Assembly: GCF_002009015.1 (NCBI RefSeq)
Contig: NZ_LZDE01000347.1
Location: 62,001-126,000 of the forward strand
Direction of reading: 5' to 3'
Length of the DNA: 64,000 bases
From: Microbulbifer mangrovi
GTDB lineage: Bacteria > Pseudomonadota > Gammaproteobacteria > Pseudomonadales > Cellvibrionaceae
Positions 11,306-21,029 of the stretch are shown one piece after another (position 1 is the stretch's first letter; each line of letters starts with the position of its first letter). Made by a program: the position numbers and the translations under genes. A model generated the notes under the pieces. The model worked only from the letters and a program-made list of their open reading frames with translations. It did not search any database and was not told the DNA's origin.

Positions 11306-12748
11306 TTAATCCGTCGCGAAGGTTTTATCAAACCGCGGCATGCCATGTTGACGCCACAGCGAGCCTTCTTCGTGGATGTGGAACCAGCGTGGCTGCTGGT
11401 TATCCCAGGACCACTTCTCCATTTCGCGCACCATGTCGCGCAGCATCACCGGGTGTTTATCGGCCAGATTTTCCTCTTCGCCCTTATCCTTTTCTATATT
11501 GAACAGTCGCCAGGGGACCCCCTCACCGACTTTTACTGCCTTCCACTCATTGCGACGCACGGCGGCATCGCTGTAACTGCCTCGATGGCGCAGTGCGAAG
11601 ATCAGCTCATCTTTATGTGGTGCATCCCCGGACTGCAGGAAAGGGAAGATATTTTTGCCATCCAGTCTGCTTTCCTGCTCCAACTCGGCACCGGCCAAGC
11701 CGGCAAATGTGGGGAACAGATCCAGGGCTTTGACCGGGTGCTCAAACTTGCTGCCCGCTTTGAGCTGCTTCGGCCAGTGCATGACCATCGGTGTACGGAA
11801 GCCGCCCTCATACACACTGCCCTTGCCTTCTTTCAGCGGATAGTTATTGGCACCAAACTGTAACTTGCCGCCGTTATCGCTGAAGAACACGATCAATGTG
11901 TTGTCCAGCTGACCAGTTTCTTCAAGTGTATCGACCAATTTGCCAACACCGCGGTCCATCGCGTATACCATGCCGGCATAGGTCTTGCGTTTCTTGTCTT
12001 TGATATCGGGGAACTCATCCATGTCCTCCTGCTTGGCTTGCAGGGGTACATGGGGGGCGTTATATGCTAGGTAAAGGAAGAAGGGCTTGCCAGTGTCCAC
12101 TGCCTTACGTACGAAGTTAGCGCCCTCGCGAGAAAGCGCATCGGTGATGTACTCGTTCTCATCGACTTCTTTACCATTGTGCTCAAGCGGCATGATGTAA
12201 TGGTCGAAGTTGGTGACCCCGTTCGCTACCTGTCTCTCATAGACTTTTTTGTACTGCTCCGGGAAGTAATTGTGCCCACCACCAAGGAAACCGTAGAACT
12301 CGTCAAAGCCACGGCGATTGGGGTGGAACTCGGGCGCTTCGCCCAGGTGCCATTTACCCACTGCACCGGTGAAATAGCCGCTCTCCTGCAGCATTTTGCT
12401 GACAAACTTTTCTTCCGTAGGAACACCCAAGAAAGAGCCGCGTACCGGTAGATTGAACTGGGAGCCAATTTTATGCGGATAGCGGCCGGTCATCAGGGCA
12501 GCACGGCTCGGCCCACAGAATGGATGCGCAGTATAGGCTTCCGAAAACATCATGCCTTGATTGGCAAGCTTGTCCAAATTAGGTGTCACAATATCTTTTG
12601 AGCCGTTAAATCCAACATCCGCGTAACCCAGGTCATCCGCAAGGATGACTACAATGTTAGGCTTTTCGATTTTCTCGGCGGTGGCAGCGAGCGCACTGCC
12701 ACTGACTAGGCTCAGTAGAGCCATGGCCACTACATTCAATACTTTCAT
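11306..12748 (-). CDS. S1 family sulfatase (formylglycine-dependent)
   Basis: A 480-residue type I sulfatase with signal peptide (MKVLNVVAMALLSLVSGSALA). The metal-binding start PNIVVILADDLGYADVGFNG and the signature CGPSRAALMTGRYPHKIG are present, with Cys78 to be converted to formylglycine. KWHLG and the C-terminal metal-binding FFSDNGG follow. The enzyme should hydrolyse a sulfate ester on a carrageenan oligosaccharide in the periplasm. The overall pattern fits subfamily S1_19 or a neighbour of it, but this needs alignment. The start at 12748 has GGGGAA upstream and leaves 27 bp to the preceding sulfatase gene, so the two are probably co-transcribed with the GH16 gene at 14325-15794. A maturase (FGE or anSME) is needed but not encoded in the window. 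Confidence 0.92.
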   Translation of the reverse strand: MKVLNVVAMALLSLVSGSALAATAEKIEKPNIVVILADDLGYADVGFNGSKDIVTPNLDKLANQGMMFSEAYTAHPFCGPSRAALMTGRYPHKIGSQFNLPVRGSFLGVPTEEKFVSKMLQESGYFTGAVGKWHLGEAPEFHPNRRGFDEFYGFLGGGHNYFPEQYKKVYERQVANGVTNFDHYIMPLEHNGKEVDENEYITDALSREGANFVRKAVDTGKPFFLYLAYNAPHVPLQAKQEDMDEFPDIKDKKRKTYAGMVYAMDRGVGKLVDTLEETGQLDNTLIVFFSDNGGKLQFGANNYPLKEGKGSVYEGGFRTPMVMHWPKQLKAGSKFEHPVKALDLFPTFAGLAGAELEQESRLDGKNIFPFLQSGDAPHKDELIFALRHRGSYSDAAVRRNEWKAVKVGEGVPWRLFNIEKDKGEEENLADKHPVMLRDMVREMEKWSWDNQQPRWFHIHEEGSLWRQHGMPRFDKTFATD

Positions 12749-12775
12749 TGTTTCCCCACGTCCATCGCGCACAAT

Positions 12776-14305
12776 TTATTTCAAAAGAGATTCCATTTGT
12801 GAATCAAACTTGGCAAGCAGCGGGTCTTCGGTTCGCTCGAGTTCAGCACGCATCAGCTTCGCCATTGCCTTGAGTTCCTTGCGATAGGCTTTGTTATCAG
12901 CGAGGTTCTCCATTTCAACGGGATCCTTTACCAAGTCATAGAGTTCGTCGCGGCTGTCACCAGGATTCCAGACAAACTTCATTTCCGGTGTGCGCAGGGC
13001 GCGAATACCAAACCATCCACCGTTGTACCATTCGTACGCATACAAAGCGGTGTCTTTACGGCCCTTGTCTGCAGCATCGCCCTTTTCCATCAGTGCGCGC
13101 AGTGAACGACCATCCTGTACCCCATCTTCCTGCAGATGCATGACCTCAGCGAGGGTCGGGGCGATATCCAGCATGGACACCTGGCGCGTTACAGACTTGG
13201 AGTTAACCTGCGGATCGCGAATCAGAAGCGGCATACGCATCAGTTCGTCGTAGGCGTAGGGCCCTTTGTCATACAGGCTGTGCTCCCCAAGCATGCTGCC
13301 CTGGTCGCCGACAAATACAATCGTCATGTTGTCGTAGAGGCCGGTCTCGCGCGCCGCTTCCAGAATTTCACCCACAGCGCGATCGATCATGGCCATGGCG
13401 CCGTAGTAGTAGGCACGCATTTTTAACCAGTCCGTAGCGGTCATATGGCTGACGTCGTGCCATGGCCACCAGGCGTCATCCTGGGACATCGGCTTGTTAA
13501 CCCGTTTGCTCAAGTGGTTAGCCGGCAGTTCCAGAGAACCCGGGTCAAACATACTCGCGTAGGGTTCGGGTACGCGGTACGGAGGGTGCGGCTGATCGAA
13601 GCTGATCACTCCGAAGAAAGGTCGCTTTTCCTTCGCGGCAATCCGCAGCATTTCCTGACCGGCCTTCACCTTGTCGTAAGTGTGCGTATCCTCGTAGGTG
13701 CCAGGTAGCGTCTGGTAGTACTCTTTTTTCTCACCATCCGGTGCGACTTTCCCCTCTTTGTATCCAGCCACATCTTTGGCGATATCGTAGGGTGTAAATG
13801 GCCGCATATTGCGCGGCCATTTGGCTTCCTTGATCTCTGCCGTGTAATCAGCTCCTCGCAGCCGCACGCCCTGGGGACCCAGATGCCACTTGCCCACGTA
13901 ACCAACGAAGTAGCCCGCGTCTTTTGCACGCGCGATCAAGCCACCTTCGGACAGGTCGAGCTCGGACAAACGGGAGTGATATAGACCGACGTTATCGTCC
14001 AATCCGGTTCTATGTCCCCAACGGCCGGTAAACATGGCCGCGCGCGACGGTGAACACAGACCGGTGGTGGTCATTGCGTTATCGAAACGTACGCTCTCTT
14101 CCGCGAGGGTATCGATATTCGGGGTGGAGACGGGGCCATCGCGGTAGGAAAAGGTATCGAACCGCATATCATCGAACATCAGAATCAGAACATTCTCGCG
14201 TTCGCTTGTGGCCTGATCAGACTTGGGGGGAGTGGCAGCGATTGCTGCCACTGACGCAACCCCGAAAACCACGCTAACGAGACTTCCTGCAAGTAGCTTC
14301 TTCAT
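12776..14305 (-). CDS. S1 family sulfatase (CSPSR type)
   Basis: A 509-residue exported sulfatase with signal peptide MKKLLAGSLVSVVFGVASVAAIA. Metal-site residues are in LILMFDDMRFD. The maturation motif is CSPSRAAMFTGRWGHRTG with the formylglycine Cys at about residue 84. KWHLGPQGV, FDQPHPPY and VFVGDQGSMLGEHSLYDKGPYAYDE give the remaining active-site ligands. The second half (QVSMLDIAPTLAEVM) is standard S1. The start at 14305 (GAGGTGA upstream) is preferred to the longer frame, which would overlap the GH16 stop. It differs clearly in sequence from the other three sulfatases here, so it likely attacks a different sulfate position or chain length. Confidence 0.92.
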   Translation of the reverse strand: MKKLLAGSLVSVVFGVASVAAIAATPPKSDQATSERENVLILMFDDMRFDTFSYRDGPVSTPNIDTLAEESVRFDNAMTTTGLCSPSRAAMFTGRWGHRTGLDDNVGLYHSRLSELDLSEGGLIARAKDAGYFVGYVGKWHLGPQGVRLRGADYTAEIKEAKWPRNMRPFTPYDIAKDVAGYKEGKVAPDGEKKEYYQTLPGTYEDTHTYDKVKAGQEMLRIAAKEKRPFFGVISFDQPHPPYRVPEPYASMFDPGSLELPANHLSKRVNKPMSQDDAWWPWHDVSHMTATDWLKMRAYYYGAMAMIDRAVGEILEAARETGLYDNMTIVFVGDQGSMLGEHSLYDKGPYAYDELMRMPLLIRDPQVNSKSVTRQVSMLDIAPTLAEVMHLQEDGVQDGRSLRALMEKGDAADKGRKDTALYAYEWYNGGWFGIRALRTPEMKFVWNPGDSRDELYDLVKDPVEMENLADNKAYRKELKAMAKLMRAELERTEDPLLAKFDSQMESLLK

Positions 14306-14324
14306 TATATGGGTCACCTCAACG

Positions 14325-15794
14325 TTATTTTTTTTCGACGGCAATATCGTCAACGTACAGAACACCTTTACCGTTCTCGGTGTCGTTCACTGCGATCTGG
14401 ATAAAGTCGCTGACACTGGCGTTGGCATAGTCGAAGAGTTGCGAGACTTTCACCCACTCGCCGCGGGCCACGTCGGCCAGGTCGAATTGCGCGATCGCCG
14501 TCTCTTCGCCATTCAGGGTAAACGCGATTTGCTCTGCAGTTGCTTCTGGCGCAAGCCATACCTGAGCAGAAAATTCGTATTCGCCCGCCGGAACACGCAG
14601 GGAGCCCTCAGGAGCGACTGCCTTGGCCTTAACACCATTGCCACCTGTGTACTTCAGGCTCCAAGTGCCCTTCGCAAACTGCTCATTGCGCACGCGCTGC
14701 AAGCTCTTGGCAGATTCATCGTCGATTGCCCAGAATTTCTGGTAATTGTTGTTCTCGGAATTTTCCGGCACCAGATCCAGTGGACGCGGATTCTCTTCGT
14801 AAAGAATAGGACCTTCAAAGCCGTAGAAGGCGCGATCCAGCAAGTTGGTCTGTGGCTGCTGCCATACGCGCACATAATCGACTTCATAAGTAGCCGGCAG
14901 CTGTTCCGGCGTGGGCAGCCCGAGCCATACAAAAATCTCGGAATCCAGCCAGACTTCCATCGGGTTAGTCAGTACCCAGTGCTCGCCAACTTCCTCCTGC
15001 GTAGACTCGGAGATCAGCTCGCCATTCAGGTAAAACCTGATGTAGTCCTCACCCCACTCGGCGCCATACACGTGGAAGTCTTCAGCCACGCTGAAATCCA
15101 GCTTGGTTTTGTGCCCGAATTTACGCGTCGGACGCTGGGCCGGCGGCTGCCAATCGTGGATGGAAGCCTTGAGCGTGTCGCCTTTGATGTCCAGCGGGCC
15201 ATCGCCAGTAGGACGCCCCATCTGCTCGTAAACGTCCAGCTCCTGTTGATAGCCGATAGCCCAGAAAGAGCTGGTCATCGCCGCGTTGGCAGCCTTGGTG
15301 CGCACTTCCATATAGCCATTCAGGAAGCGTTTTTTACCCACAACGGCGGCGGTGGTGACAGGCACTTTCTGTCCTTCGTGCTCGCCGTAATCTTTACCCT
15401 CGTGCCCCTCTCCGTATGCGAACGGATAATCCGGCTCCCACTGGGAAATAAGCTGCAGCTTGCCGTCTGAGACTTTTACGTTGTGCGGTGCAAACTGAGA
15501 AGGCGCGCGCCCTTTCCAGATGTAGTAATCGCCGTTTTCACCCTCGACGAACCACTTGTCTTTATCGAGAGAGTCACCGTTGAATTCGTCGCTCACCATT
15601 TCATTGAGAACCCAGCCACCCTGGTTTGTCGGGTCTGACGCGGGCAGCACTTGATTGGCGCTCTGTGTGCCAGAGGCTGCGGCACTGGGTTTGACCTCTG
15701 CGGCTCGGGACTTTGGCGCATTGTCACAACCGCTGGCCAGCAATACGCCAGCTGCGATCGCAGTCAGTGAAAGTTGATTGATGGATTTATTCAC
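14325..15794 (-). CDS. GH16 family galactan hydrolase, lipoprotein with C-terminal CBM-like domain
   Basis: A 489-residue exported lipoprotein (lipobox LLASGC). The GH16 beta-jelly-roll holds WVLNEMVSDEF.., the block YIWKGRAPSQFAPHNV shared with the second GH16 enzyme at 61.4-62.4 kb, and the catalytic ELDVYE with nucleophile Glu185 and acid/base Glu190. The C-terminal 130 residues (KFWAIDDESAKSLQRV ... YVDDIAVEK) look like a CBM4/9/CBM16-type beta-sandwich. It differs from the true kappa-carrageenase at 57.2 kb and may act on kappa/beta hybrid chains or another red-algal galactan; specificity is open. The start is the GTG at 15794 with GAGGGA nine bases upstream. A one-mismatch copy of the locus operator lies 141 bp upstream. 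Confidence 0.88.
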   Translation of the reverse strand: MNKSINQLSLTAIAAGVLLASGCDNAPKSRAAEVKPSAAASGTQSANQVLPASDPTNQGGWVLNEMVSDEFNGDSLDKDKWFVEGENGDYYIWKGRAPSQFAPHNVKVSDGKLQLISQWEPDYPFAYGEGHEGKDYGEHEGQKVPVTTAAVVGKKRFLNGYMEVRTKAANAAMTSSFWAIGYQQELDVYEQMGRPTGDGPLDIKGDTLKASIHDWQPPAQRPTRKFGHKTKLDFSVAEDFHVYGAEWGEDYIRFYLNGELISESTQEEVGEHWVLTNPMEVWLDSEIFVWLGLPTPEQLPATYEVDYVRVWQQPQTNLLDRAFYGFEGPILYEENPRPLDLVPENSENNNYQKFWAIDDESAKSLQRVRNEQFAKGTWSLKYTGGNGVKAKAVAPEGSLRVPAGEYEFSAQVWLAPEATAEQIAFTLNGEETAIAQFDLADVARGEWVKVSQLFDYANASVSDFIQIAVNDTENGKGVLYVDDIAVEKK

Positions 15795-15934
15795 GAGATC
15801 TATTCCCTCGGTTCTTCTCACTATTGTCTTGCACTGGCGCACCAGCAACAATTGATTATTTTTTGTGCGGAACAACTGCTCGTCCTTAATGAGCATTTAA
15901 TCGGCCAGCATGAAGCTGAACATAGAAATAATAC

Positions 15935-15949
15935 AAAGATATGATGTTT
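15935..15949. promoter_or_regulatory. Carrageenan-locus operator (one mismatch), upstream of GH16
   Basis: AAAGATATGATGTTT matches the locus palindrome AAACAT-NNN-ATGTTT at 11 of 12 arm positions. It sits between the terminator of the TonB receptor gene and the GH16-sulfatase-sulfatase unit. Confidence 0.8.
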
Positions 15950-16017
15950 GATTGCAAGGAAACGGGCGTTTGCTTAACGGTCCTTAACATCCATAAACCG
16001 GTACAAATTCAGGACAC

Positions 16018-16047
16018 AAAAAAGCGGAGGCAAGCCTCCGCTTTTTT
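16018..16047. terminator. Bidirectional terminator after the TonB receptor gene
   Basis: Perfect hairpin AAAAAAGCGGAGGC-AA-GCCTCCGCTTTTTT with A and T tracts on both sides, 39 bases from the receptor stop codon. It isolates the receptor gene from the GH16 unit. Confidence 0.9.
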
Positions 16048-16085
16048 GTGTGGCGGCACGAATGCCGCCGGGGCTTTAAGAGGGC

Positions 16086-19000
16086 TTAGAAGTTGTAGCG
16101 CAGGCCCAAGCGATAGATAGGACCGGTGTTCGCCAGTCGGATGGTGCGAGCGCTCGGGGCATCCCCAAGGTCCACACTCTCGCCCGGCAGGTTTTCGTCA
16201 CCGTTCAGGCCAGTGTATACCGCGTAGTCACGAGTCACGGTATCCAACAGGTTCACACCCTGGAAGTTCACCTGCAGCTTGCTGGTAATATTCCAGGCAG
16301 CAGACAGGTCCAGCGTATCGAAACCTTCGCGGTAGTGCGCGTAGCCACCGAGGACGTTGGCATTCAACAGGTAGTCGGTGCGCTTGTTATAAGCGAGACG
16401 TACCAGGTAGTCCTCGTCCTCGTAGAACACGGTGGCGTTGTATGTGTGCAGCGAAGTTTCCGGGAACGGCGTAGCCAGCTGAGTCACACTGACAGTGCCA
16501 TCTTCACCCACTTCGGTCTCTTCCGTAGTTTCGGAATCGGAGTAGGTGTAGTTCGCCATGACACCGAAGTTGCTCCAGATACCCGGCAGAGTGGTGAAGT
16601 TGTGCTGGAAGCCCAGCTCCACACCGCGCACGTAGCCACCGTCACCGTTCACGAAAGTGTTGAAGGCCACAACGTCACAGCCGTAAGGGATCTGGCCGAC
16701 CGGCGAGCCCATATCGAACTCTCGGTTCGGCATGCAGTTTTCCGGCTGGTTGTTTTCATCGAACGGCAGCAGGTCATCGAAGGACAGCGCAAAGTTATCT
16801 TCGCCGGTCCGCGAACCAAAGTCGTCCGGATTCAGTGCTACACCGTTTTCATCGTACAGCGTTTCGCGCAGGTCACGAATAAAGTACAGCTCGGAAACCC
16901 GGCGGGTAAAGTTGCTGAGATCCTTGTTAAACAGGGCCACAGACATCAGAGACTCGTCCGCGAAGTACCACTCGTACGACAGATCCAGGTTAAAGGATTC
17001 GAACGGCTCCAGCTTCGGGTTACCTGCACTTGCAAACGACTGCGCGTTGAATGCGTTTTCCGCATAACGGAAGCGTGGGTTCAGCTGATCAATTGGCGGA
17101 CGCGCCATGGTCTTGGACGCGGCAAAGCGCAGGATCATGTCGTCGTTCAATGCGTAGTTAAGGTTCAATGAAGGCAGCAGGTTATCGTAGCTGTGCTGGT
17201 CAGAGGTTGGCACCGCTTCTAGTTCACGATAATCCGGGTTAGCCCCACCGTTGTTGGGCAGATTTGGCCCTTGCAGGTCCGGCCCCAGGGCGTCTTGTGC
17301 CGCTTCCTGGCTGCCGTAATACTCAAGGTTGGCTTCCGCCTCGCTAAAATCTGCCGTCAGCAGCTGTACGCTTGCACCGCCGGAAACATCGACGTTGGTG
17401 TGCACATAACGGGCACCGATATCACCAGACAGCTGGCCGTCCATAAATTCAAAGTTGGCTTTGATATAACCGCCAAATACTTCATTGTTCAGTACGCGGC
17501 TATTTACCAGGTCAGGCAATACCCGGGGAACGTTATCCGGATCGGACAACTCTGCAGCATTTAGAGCCAGGAACGGATCGAAAGCGGCCCAGCCGTCGCT
17601 GAGGGTATCGCGACCAATACCCAGCTCACTACCAAAGTCCGAAGGCGTGGAGCCACTGGAGAAATCAGACAGCTGCGCGCCAAACAGACTCATCACACCA
17701 AAACGGTTGTAGTTGGTGTTGGTCTGGCGCTGGTCCTTTGTGCGGTCACTCCACTTCAGGCCGGACTCAATCATGGTCACAGGACCAAACTGGCGATCCC
17801 ACTGCACATCGAAGAACACACTGCTAGAGGTATCTTCAATTTCGCGGTCACGGAAGTTAAAGCTACCGAAAGAATAATCAGTGGCCGCGTCGGAGACCGG
17901 ACCCAGAGAGGGGTCACGATTCAGCACATTGTCCGCGCTAACAATAATGTTACAGGCACTACTGATGCCGTTGGGGCACTCGTATCCACTGTAAAAACCG
18001 GGGTTGGTCATCCCGTTAAAGCTGTTTTCACGCGGGTTGTTCGGGAAATCAGGCTGGTTTTCGATCTGGAAAGTAGACTGGATCACGCGATCATCTACCG
18101 CGGTAGTCTCGGAGTGGCCGCCACTCAGATTGAAGGTAAAGTCACCCATCACGTGCTCGATATCGAAGCTCACCACTTTGTTTTCTTCGGTGAAGTCTTC
18201 GATGTTGGCCTGCGGGCGAACATAGCCGGGGTTGCGCCAGGGACCAGTTCCCGGGCCAAAGATTGCATTCGCGGTACGGCGATAGCCAACCAGAGTGTAG
18301 GTATCCGGATCGAATACGTTGTAATCCCCTTCCGGGCTACCGTTTTGCGGGCGAATATTGAACCGCTGAGATTCGTTCTCCGACTGCAACTTGGAGTAGG
18401 TAAGGTTCAGCAGTACGTCGGTCTGTTCGGTCGGACGGAACTGAATGGCACCGTTAACAGTATCGCGGTCGCGATTGAAGGTGTCGTATGCATAGAACAT
18501 CTCAAACGGCACGTGGGCGTAGAGGTCGGACGGGCCATCACCGTAGTCAAACTCGGTCATGTGCTCGCCGGTTTCCGCATTTATGTAGCCGCCGGGCAGA
18601 GTCACACCATTGTTGCCAACCAGCTCGCCACCGGCTCTGTGTACGGTATATCGAGGAATCTGGTAGGCGTCGGTGCGGCCGCTCTGGGACTCTGTGGAAG
18701 CAACTAGGGACAGGCCCAGCTTGTCATCCAGCAGTTTTTCTGAGAGGGCAACGTTCACACGAGAATCGCCACCGTCGAAGCTGGAATCGGCGAAAGGCGC
18801 ATAGCGGCCCTGCACTTCCACCAGGCGACGATCGCGGGATACGTTCAGTGGCTTGAAGGAAGAAAGATTGATCGCAGCGCCCAGGCTGCCCTCATCGTGG
18901 TTGGCACTCGGGGTTTTCACAACCTCGATCTTGGCCAGGATATCAGAGGAGAACTGACTCAGGTTAACCGCGTTACTACCGCCATCATTATTCAGGTCGC

Positions 19001-19439
19001 CGCCAGTAGCGGTCAGGGCGACTCCGTTCATGCTGATATTGTTCAGGTCGGCACTCACGCCGCGCACGGTGACGGTAGTACCTTCTCCATTCTCACGGGC
19101 GATGGAGATACCGGTCACACGCTGCAGCGCTTCGGCGATATTCGCATCAGTGGACTTGCCCACGTCTTCCGCAGAAATCACGTCGGTGATGTTATCGGAG
19201 TCGCGCTTGGCGCTGATGGCGTCAGCCAGGGACTTACGGAAGCCGGTTACTTCGACTTCTTCAAGGGTGGTGGACTCAGAGGCCTGCTCGGCAACCACCT
19301 TCTTCTCTTCTTGCTCCGCCGACTCCTGTGCGACGGCCATCATCGGTGCCGAGGCAACGGTAGCGAGGGTAGCGGTAGCAAGGAAAAGTGAACGGAACAG
19401 GTGCTCGCGCCCGTTGGCATGGTTCGGTTTGCCAGTCAT
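16086..19439 (-). CDS. TonB-dependent outer-membrane receptor for carrageenan oligosaccharides
   Basis: A 1117-residue outer-membrane transporter with signal peptide (cleavage near VAQ), a TonB box-like TTLEEVEVTGFRKS, and a plug domain (about 70-200: VISAEDVGKSTDANIAEALQRVTGISIARENGEGTTVTVRG). The large beta barrel ends in ...PIYRLGLRYNF with the C-terminal Phe. It belongs to the TonB-Xanth-Caul type (TIGR01782-like), used by gammaproteobacteria for oligosaccharide uptake without SusD. Carrageenan oligosaccharides as substrate is inference from context. Start at 19439 with GGGGAAAC upstream. A perfect locus operator lies 238 bp upstream, shared with the divergent xdhC operon. Confidence 0.93.
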   Translation of the reverse strand: MTGKPNHANGREHLFRSLFLATATLATVASAPMMAVAQESAEQEEKKVVAEQASESTTLEEVEVTGFRKSLADAISAKRDSDNITDVISAEDVGKSTDANIAEALQRVTGISIARENGEGTTVTVRGVSADLNNISMNGVALTATGGDLNNDGGSNAVNLSQFSSDILAKIEVVKTPSANHDEGSLGAAINLSSFKPLNVSRDRRLVEVQGRYAPFADSSFDGGDSRVNVALSEKLLDDKLGLSLVASTESQSGRTDAYQIPRYTVHRAGGELVGNNGVTLPGGYINAETGEHMTEFDYGDGPSDLYAHVPFEMFYAYDTFNRDRDTVNGAIQFRPTEQTDVLLNLTYSKLQSENESQRFNIRPQNGSPEGDYNVFDPDTYTLVGYRRTANAIFGPGTGPWRNPGYVRPQANIEDFTEENKVVSFDIEHVMGDFTFNLSGGHSETTAVDDRVIQSTFQIENQPDFPNNPRENSFNGMTNPGFYSGYECPNGISSACNIIVSADNVLNRDPSLGPVSDAATDYSFGSFNFRDREIEDTSSSVFFDVQWDRQFGPVTMIESGLKWSDRTKDQRQTNTNYNRFGVMSLFGAQLSDFSSGSTPSDFGSELGIGRDTLSDGWAAFDPFLALNAAELSDPDNVPRVLPDLVNSRVLNNEVFGGYIKANFEFMDGQLSGDIGARYVHTNVDVSGGASVQLLTADFSEAEANLEYYGSQEAAQDALGPDLQGPNLPNNGGANPDYRELEAVPTSDQHSYDNLLPSLNLNYALNDDMILRFAASKTMARPPIDQLNPRFRYAENAFNAQSFASAGNPKLEPFESFNLDLSYEWYFADESLMSVALFNKDLSNFTRRVSELYFIRDLRETLYDENGVALNPDDFGSRTGEDNFALSFDDLLPFDENNQPENCMPNREFDMGSPVGQIPYGCDVVAFNTFVNGDGGYVRGVELGFQHNFTTLPGIWSNFGVMANYTYSDSETTEETEVGEDGTVSVTQLATPFPETSLHTYNATVFYEDEDYLVRLAYNKRTDYLLNANVLGGYAHYREGFDTLDLSAAWNITSKLQVNFQGVNLLDTVTRDYAVYTGLNGDENLPGESVDLGDAPSARTIRLANTGPIYRLGLRYNF

Positions 19440-19934
19440 TGGTTTCCCCTTTTTATTATCAGGATTTGGTTTTCTCTCTTATCAACTCTCCGCATCCTGG
19501 CAGGCATGAGCGAACACATTATGTGCAATTGCGCGCCAAACCGCCAGATATGCTGGCCGCTACCGCCTCAACGGATACATCACGCTGAAACACGCATGGC
19601 CAAACCCGGCGACGGACTGGATCCGCAACCGGGGGAGCACAAATAAGTACCAACTTGCACTCCATGAAACGTATATAAACATATGATGTTTGTGGTTACA
19701 ACTGTTATTATCTCTCCCGCAGAGCTGCGAGCCTGGCGCTGACATGAGGCCTGAGCTGTAGTCGTTGAGCTGCCCACCTGACGGGCCGAGCGGACACCAT
19801 TGCCTGACAGGCAAGACAGTTGGCGTGATAGGGTATTAGTGAGGATTGAGGGCCTTGCGAAAGCCCCGCTGGCAGGGTGTTACCCCGACGCGCTGGAAAA
19901 TAAAAACAAGCAACCGTTGAGCACTGTGATCATC
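19440..19934. other. Divergent regulatory region between TonB receptor and xdhC
   Basis: About 495 bases without a credible gene. A perfect operator copy sits almost exactly in the middle, so one regulator bound there could affect both directions. No other strong signal was recognised. Confidence 0.6.
19677..19691. promoter_or_regulatory. Carrageenan-locus operator, TonB receptor/xdhC intergenic
   Basis: AAACATATGATGTTT, a perfect copy of the 6-3-6 palindrome, flanked by T and G as at other sites. Confidence 0.9.
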
Positions 19935-21029
19935 ATGGAAAGTATCAATACCCGGGCCGCAAACCATCTATCGACCCTGCTTGAGACCTGGCACACCCAG
20001 CGGGATGAGCGGCAGTGGGTGCTGGGCACCGTTTACCAGACTGCGGGCTCCAGTTACCGCAAGCCCGGATCGATGATGTTGTGCGACGACCTGGGAAGGT
20101 ATTTCGGCCTGCTCAGCGGTGGTTGCCTCGAGTCCGATATCCAGCGCCATGCACGCAAAGTGCTCGCCTCAGGCAAGACTGCAACCGTTCGTTACGACGG
20201 CAACGATGAAGATGACATTTCCTTCCAGCTGGGTATCGGCTGTGGTGGGGAAGTGGATATCCTGCTGCAGCCCATACACGCGGGGAACAATTACCTGCAA
20301 CTCGACGCGCTGAAAAGACAACTGGAACGAAGGCAGCCCGTGGTTTTCCGCCAGAAAATCCCCACTGACGGCGAGTCAGAAACGGAGTTGCACCCCCTCA
20401 CCCTCGGTGACCATGAAGCTGGTATTCCCCTCAAGCGACCGATGCTCACCGCGCGCGGTGGCACGCAATGGCTGAATACCCCCATCCTCCCCGCGCCACA
20501 CATACTGATTATTGGGGGCGGTGTAGACGCCAGGCCGATGGCACAACAGTTCAGCAACCAGGGCTGGCAGGTAAGCCTGTGCGACCCCCGCCCGGCCAAC
20601 GCGCGCCCGGCATATTTCCCTCACTGCAAAACCTATCGCTGCCATCCAGACGAGCTGCCACAGCATTTGGACCTCAACAGCATCGATGCCGCGGTTGCCA
20701 TGAGCCACAACCTGAACCTGGACGCCGCGGCCGTACGACTTTTGCACCAGCGCCCAATGCAATACCTGGGATTACTTGGCCCCACCAGCCGGAGGGATCG
20801 CGTGCTCTCACTGAGCGGGATTTCCGGCAACGAACAAGAATCCCTTCTGAACGGCATTTTGCGAGCCCCCATCGGTCTCGACCTCGGCGGCGAACTGCCG
20901 GAAAGCATCGCGCTGGCCACCTGCGCTGAAATCCACAGTGTGCTGCACGGAAAGAACGGCCGCGCACTCAGCAGCCAAGTAGCGCAAACCAGCCCGCACC
21001 AGGTATCGCAGGTGCGCCATGACAGGTGA
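19935..21029 (+). CDS. xdhC: XdhC/CoxF-type molybdenum cofactor insertion chaperone
   Basis: A 364-residue cytosolic protein of the XdhC/CoxI family, which binds and protects molybdenum cofactor and inserts it into xanthine-oxidase-type enzymes. Visible blocks are the N-terminal GTVYQTAGSSYRKPGSMM and LLSGGCLESDIQRHA, and the C-terminal Rossmann fold starting PHILIIGGGVDARPM with LLGPTSRRDRV and IGLDLGGELPESIALATCAEI. The start at 19935 is chosen from family length; no strong ribosome-binding site is seen. It overlaps the next gene by 11 bp and is the first of four overlapping genes that encode and mature one molybdoenzyme. Confidence 0.9.
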   Translation: MESINTRAANHLSTLLETWHTQRDERQWVLGTVYQTAGSSYRKPGSMMLCDDLGRYFGLLSGGCLESDIQRHARKVLASGKTATVRYDGNDEDDISFQLGIGCGGEVDILLQPIHAGNNYLQLDALKRQLERRQPVVFRQKIPTDGESETELHPLTLGDHEAGIPLKRPMLTARGGTQWLNTPILPAPHILIIGGGVDARPMAQQFSNQGWQVSLCDPRPANARPAYFPHCKTYRCHPDELPQHLDLNSIDAAVAMSHNLNLDAAAVRLLHQRPMQYLGLLGPTSRRDRVLSLSGISGNEQESLLNGILRAPIGLDLGGELPESIALATCAEIHSVLHGKNGRALSSQVAQTSPHQVSQVRHDR